Positions 60,749 to 64,000 of a stretch of DNA of 64,000 nucleotides are shown in pieces. Origin of the DNA: Variovorax sp. UMC13 (GTDB lineage Bacteria > Pseudomonadota > Gammaproteobacteria > Burkholderiales > Burkholderiaceae_C). Under the pieces are notes generated by a model that saw only the letters and a list, made by a program, of their open reading frames with translations, did not search any database and was not told the DNA's origin. Each line of letters starts with the position of its first letter. Within the stretch, counting starts at the first letter, position 1. The DNA lies in contig NZ_LZZW01000011.1 in NCBI RefSeq assembly GCF_014170375.1, positions 124,001-188,000 on the forward strand, given 5' to 3'. A program made the position numbers and the translations under genes.

Positions 60749-62377
60749 TCAGGAAGAAGCGGGTGCGAGCGGCGCGGCCGGGGCCGCGTTGCGGGCACGG
60801 TGCCAGCGGTGCGTCTTGACGCCCGCGAAGACGAGGAAGCCCAGCGTGGAGACCAGCGCCACCGCGTGGAACAGGTCGTTGTAGGCCATGACGAAGGACT
60901 GCTGCGTGACCTGCTGGCCCAGCAGCGTGAGCGCCTGGTTGGCGCGCGCGGCGCTGTCGTTGAGCGTCGAGGCGTAGGCGCCGCCGAGCTGCGTGAGCCG
61001 CTGCACCACCTGCGGGTCGCCCAGCGTCAGGTGTTCGACCAGCTGGCCGTAGTGCAGCCGCTGGCGTTCGGCCAGCAGGGTCGAGAGCCAGGCCTGGCCG
61101 ACCAGGCCGGCCAGGGCCTGGCCGCCGCTGAAGATGGCGATGAAGCTCACCAGGTTCTTCATGCCGCCCGCGATCACGTGCAGGAAGCCCTGCAGCATGG
61201 CCGAGGCCAGGAACATCGAGCTGGCCGCGGCCAGAAGCGTCTGCGAGAGGTACAGGTCGTGCGGGCGGGTGAGCACGGTCGAGCGGCCGTCCATCACGGC
61301 CGCCACCATGATCAGCACCAGCGCGATGTCGCCCAGCACCCCGAAGCGCTTCGACGGGATCGCCAGCGCGGCCGCGAGGAAGCCGACCACCGTGCCCACC
61401 GTGACCCAGGCGAACAGCACATGCATCTGGTCGTTGGTGAAACCCAGCGTGTTCATCAGGCCGACCGCGCCCACGGTCTGCTCCGACAGCACGATGCGGA
61501 ACAGCAGGATCGCGCCCATGAAGCGCAGCATGAAGGGCGTGCCCAGCCAGTGCAGGTCGATCAGCGGCTTCTCGCGCTGCAGCTCGATCGCCAGGTAGAG
61601 CCCGAAGCACACCACCGCGCCGGCCAGGCACAGGCCCAGCCAGGGCGTGTCGCTCCACCAGTGCAGCCGGCCCTGCGTGAGCACCACGCACAGCAGCGCC
61701 AGCGCCACCGCGTAGAGCGTGAACACGATGCCGTCGCCCTTGGCGAACATCTGCTGCGTGGGCATGGGCTTGAGCCGCACCACGTTGATCGCGGCGAAGC
61801 ACAGGATGGCCAGGCCGGCGTCGATGAAGTGCAGGCCGTGCCACTGGCCGATCTGCAGCAGGTCCTCGGAAATGATGCGTGACAGCGGCGCCCCGATCTG
61901 CAGGCCGGCGAAGCCGAGCAGCAGCCCGATCACGGCCTTGGGCGCGGGAAAGGCCTGCGCCATGTAGAGCACGGCCAGGCTGCTGATCGGCGCGGCCGCC
62001 AGCCCCAGCGCGGCGCGCACCAGGATGGCCGAGCCCAGGTGCTGCGCGAACAGGTGCGACACCGCCAGCAGCAGGTACAGCGGGATCACGATGTCGACGA
62101 AGCGGCGCAGCCCGTACTGGTAGCGCACCTTGGTCAGCAGCAGCGAGGCCGTGATGTTGGTGGCGAAGTAGGCGGTGGTGAGCCAGCTCGCCTCGGTGGC
62201 GGTGGCGCCGAGCGCGCCCTGGATGCCGCTCAGGTTCGAGTTGACCAGGTTCACGCCCAGCCCCTGCGTGAGCGCGAGCAGCAGCGACACCGCGCCGAAG
62301 GCCACGCCTTCGCGCACGCTGTAGGGCGCGGCCTCGGGCACGGCCGGTGCTGCGGTGTCGACGGCCTGCTCGCTCAT
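60749..62377 (-). CDS. MFS efflux transporter, DHA2/EmrB family
   Basis: A 542-residue permease with about 14 membrane segments, the inner-membrane engine of the pump. Early VNSNLSGIQGALGATATEASW and the YFATNITASLLLTKVRYQYGLRR region are typical of DHA2 members with adaptors. The C-terminus carries a periplasmic loop (LLAERQRLHYGQLVEHLTLG) before the last segment, as in EmrB/FarB relatives. The start overlaps the TetR stop codon by three bases. Substrate unknown; fatty acids, aromatic acids or antibiotics are possible for this family. Confidence 0.88.
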   Translation of the reverse strand: MSEQAVDTAAPAVPEAAPYSVREGVAFGAVSLLLALTQGLGVNLVNSNLSGIQGALGATATEASWLTTAYFATNITASLLLTKVRYQYGLRRFVDIVIPLYLLLAVSHLFAQHLGSAILVRAALGLAAAPISSLAVLYMAQAFPAPKAVIGLLLGFAGLQIGAPLSRIISEDLLQIGQWHGLHFIDAGLAILCFAAINVVRLKPMPTQQMFAKGDGIVFTLYAVALALLCVVLTQGRLHWWSDTPWLGLCLAGAVVCFGLYLAIELQREKPLIDLHWLGTPFMLRFMGAILLFRIVLSEQTVGAVGLMNTLGFTNDQMHVLFAWVTVGTVVGFLAAALAIPSKRFGVLGDIALVLIMVAAVMDGRSTVLTRPHDLYLSQTLLAAASSMFLASAMLQGFLHVIAGGMKNLVSFIAIFSGGQALAGLVGQAWLSTLLAERQRLHYGQLVEHLTLGDPQVVQRLTQLGGAYASTLNDSAARANQALTLLGQQVTQQSFVMAYNDLFHAVALVSTLGFLVFAGVKTHRWHRARNAAPAAPLAPASS

Positions 62378-62985
62378 CTCGCCGTGTCCTTGCCGGGCGC
62401 GCGCGTGAGCGGCAGCACCAGGCCGTCGATGAAGCGCGCGATCGAGGCGCGGCTGACCTTCTGGTTGCGCGTGTTGTAGCGGTACAGGATCATGGCCGGC
62501 ACCAGGTCGAGCAGCATGTCCATGTCCTCCGGCGCCGCGATCTCGCCGCGCGCGACCGCGCGCTCGACCAGCGCGCGCACCTTGGCGCGGCGCGCCGTGA
62601 GCCGCTCGGGCGTGACCTTCTCGGTCCAGGCCATGTGCTGGCGCACGTTGCCCAGCATCTCCTGCACCGCCGCCTGCATCACGTGGTTGCCCAAGCCGTA
62701 GTAGTGCTCGTAGACCTTGGCCAGGTCGCCGCGCAGCGAGCCGGTGTCGACCTCCACGTCGATGGGCGAATGCAGCGTGAGCGCATCGGCCAGCAGTTCG
62801 TCCTTGGACTTCCAGCGCCGGTAGAGCGAGGCCTTGCCCGCGCCCGCGCGCTGCGCCACCGCGTCCATGGTCACGGCATGGATGCCGGACTCGCCCAGGA
62901 TCTCCATCGCGGCGCGCAGGATGCTGGCGTCGAGCGCGGCATCGCGCGGGCGGCCGGGGGTGGGCAGGGGCGTGTCGGTGGTCAT
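62374..62985 (-). CDS. TetR/AcrR-family repressor of the efflux operon
   Basis: A 203-residue regulator. The DNA-binding domain (about 20-65) reads ASILRAAMEILGESGIHAVTMDAVAQRAG, with AGKASLYRRWKSKDELLADA as the recognition helix. The C-terminal ligand domain has LVPAMILYRYNTRNQKVS. It is the first gene of its own operon, overlapping the MFS gene (ATGA), so autoregulation with the pump is expected. Direct repeats in front of the gene are a likely operator. The divergent LysR gene shares the promoter region. Confidence 0.88.
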   Translation of the reverse strand: MTTDTPLPTPGRPRDAALDASILRAAMEILGESGIHAVTMDAVAQRAGAGKASLYRRWKSKDELLADALTLHSPIDVEVDTGSLRGDLAKVYEHYYGLGNHVMQAAVQEMLGNVRQHMAWTEKVTPERLTARRAKVRALVERAVARGEIAAPEDMDMLLDLVPAMILYRYNTRNQKVSRASIARFIDGLVLPLTRAPGKDTAR

Positions 62986-63005
62986 GGAGATAACGGAACG
63001 ATGTA

Positions 63006-63031
63006 GTTTCGAAACTCTATTGTATCGAAAC
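63006..63031. promoter_or_regulatory. Likely TetR operator: direct repeats around a -10 element
   Basis: gtttcgaaac (63006-63015) and gtatcgaaac (63022-63031) are direct repeats with a 16-base period; the first is itself a palindrome. Between them, on the tetR strand, lies the -10-like TACAAT (63019-63024), so binding would block the promoter. Confidence 0.55.
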
Positions 63032-63064
63032 ATCGGATTTCCCGCTGGCGCCGGCCGTGCTCCC

Positions 63065-63070
63065 CATAAT
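63065..63070 (+). promoter_or_regulatory. Candidate -10 element for the LysR gene
   Basis: CATAAT ends 8 bases before the ATG at 63079, a spacing expected if the transcript starts at or next to the initiation codon (leaderless mRNA). Confidence 0.35.
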
Positions 63071-63078
63071 CGCCCCCG

Positions 63079-64000
63079 ATGGACCGCCTCACCCAACTCG
63101 AATCCTTCGTCTCGGTCGCGACCCGCGGCAGCCTCACGGCGGCCGCCAAGGCCGAGGGGGTGGCGCCGGCCATCATCGGCCGGCGCATCGACGCGCTGGA
63201 GGAACGGCTGGGCGTCAAGCTGCTGCTGCGCACCACGCGGCGCCTCACGCTGACCCACGAGGGCAGCGCCTACCTCGAGGACTGCCAGCGCCTGCTGGCG
63301 GAGTTCGCCAACGCCGAGGCCAGCGTCAGCGCCGGCGGGGTCAAGGCCAGCGGCCACCTGCGGGTCACGGCGCCGGCCGGCTTCGGGCGCCGCCACGTGG
63401 CGCCGCTGGTGCCGCGTTTCCACGCGCTGCATCCGGAGGTCACGATCTCGCTCAACCTGAGCGACCGGGTGGTCGACGTGGCGGGCGAGAGCTTCGACTG
63501 CGCGGTGCGCGTGGGCGACCTGCCCGACTCCTCGCTGGTGAGCCTGCGCCTGGCCGACAACCGCCGGCGCTGCGTGGCCACGCCCGAGTTCCTGCGCCGC
63601 CATGGCATGCCGCGCCATCCTTCGGAGCTGGCGCGCTTCGCCTGCCTCACGCTGTCGAGCGATGCCTCGCAGACTCGCGGCTGGGCATTTCGCGTGGCCT
63701 CGGCCCAGGGCGAGGCCGAGATCGTCCACATGAAACCGACCGGCCCGCTCGACTGCTCCGACGGCCAGGTGCTGCACGACTGGTGCCTGGCCGGCCACGG
63801 CATTGCCTGGCGCAGCAGCTGGGAGATCGAGGCCGAGGTCGAGGCCGGGCTGCTGGTGCCGCTGCTCGACGACTACGCGGCGCCGCCCAACGGCATCTAC
63901 GCGGTGTTCCCCCAGCGCAAGCATCTGGCGCTGCGGGTGCGGCTGTGGCTGGATTTCCTCAAGGCCGAGTACGGCCGGCCGGAGTTCTGGACGACCGGAT
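63079..64000 (+). CDS. LysR-family transcriptional regulator, 3' end outside the window
   Basis: An open frame of 307 codons without stop at the window edge. The N-terminus MDRLTQLESFVSVATRGSL, with the helix-turn-helix through RRIDALEERLGVKLLLRTTR, is of the CrgA/DmlR subgroup. The effector domain shows VSAGGVKASGHLRVTAPAGFG and HPEVTISLNLSDRVVDVAGE, typical of that group. The usual length is about 300-320, so only a few codons are missing. It is divergent from the TetR-efflux operon and could influence it, but its targets are unknown. Confidence 0.88.
   Translation, partial: MDRLTQLESFVSVATRGSLTAAAKAEGVAPAIIGRRIDALEERLGVKLLLRTTRRLTLTHEGSAYLEDCQRLLAEFANAEASVSAGGVKASGHLRVTAPAGFGRRHVAPLVPRFHALHPEVTISLNLSDRVVDVAGESFDCAVRVGDLPDSSLVSLRLADNRRRCVATPEFLRRHGMPRHPSELARFACLTLSSDASQTRGWAFRVASAQGEAEIVHMKPTGPLDCSDGQVLHDWCLAGHGIAWRSSWEIEAEVEAGLLVPLLDDYAAPPNGIYAVFPQRKHLALRVRLWLDFLKAEYGRPEFWTTG

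Overview
The window reads as a stretch of chromosome from a high-GC (by eye well above 60% G+C) betaproteobacterium of the Comamonadaceae, most likely Variovorax or a close relative. This is inferred from gene content and protein character, not from a database search: the betaproteobacterial glutamate-cysteine ligase family, a Bug/TctC-type binding protein, the leuS-lptE-holA and hpf-ptsN-hprK neighbourhoods, and a thiol-dioxygenase locus of the kind known from organosulfur-degrading Variovorax. No rRNA, tRNA, CRISPR array, insertion sequence or complete prophage was seen.

Layout. 1-12.2 kb is housekeeping: the 3' end of pntB, fadD, mtnN, corA, a UvrD-type helicase, hpf, ptsN, hprK, fur, bamE, dapB and an exbB/exbD pair. 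12.2-19.6 kb is a minus-strand glycogen operon, glgX-glgC-glgA-glgP, with no branching enzyme gene beside it. 19.7-24 kb is leuS-lptE-holA. 24-27.4 kb is a PhnD-PhnC-PhnE-PhnE importer, divergent from a response regulator/sensor kinase pair whose last codons overlap proA. gshA and kup follow to 34.5 kb.

34.5-38.0 kb is the oddest part: a patchwork of broken genes between kup and benE. It holds a type I secretion ABC exporter cut off inside its membrane domain, an inverted fragment of a large RTX-like repeat protein, a fragment of a PQQ-type beta-propeller, and the C-terminal end of an RTX calcium-binding protein with an in-frame duplicated 282-base unit. The joins are abrupt, and ordinary genes (benE, gshB) resume at once.

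38-50 kb holds benE-gshB, a TonB-dependent siderophore receptor under a likely Fur box, an MFS pump with a class II amidotransferase, a zinc peptidase, an L,D-transpeptidase with a CWC protein, a small secreted protein, malate synthase G and HMG-CoA lyase. 51.3-56.9 kb is a compact accessory locus that looks devoted to organic sulfur: a cupin thiol dioxygenase, a four-domain rhodanese, a solute-binding protein and a cystathionine-lyase-like PLP enzyme on the minus strand, with a divergent LysR regulator. A family III CoA-transferase follows. The last 6 kb is a TetR-controlled EmrB-EmrA-NodT efflux operon and the start of a LysR regulator running off the end.

The best candidates for something not described before are the sulfur locus (a coherent pathway with an unassigned substrate) and the chimeric secretion/RTX scar. 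The exbB frame, which runs on through exbD without a stop, is a third point to verify.
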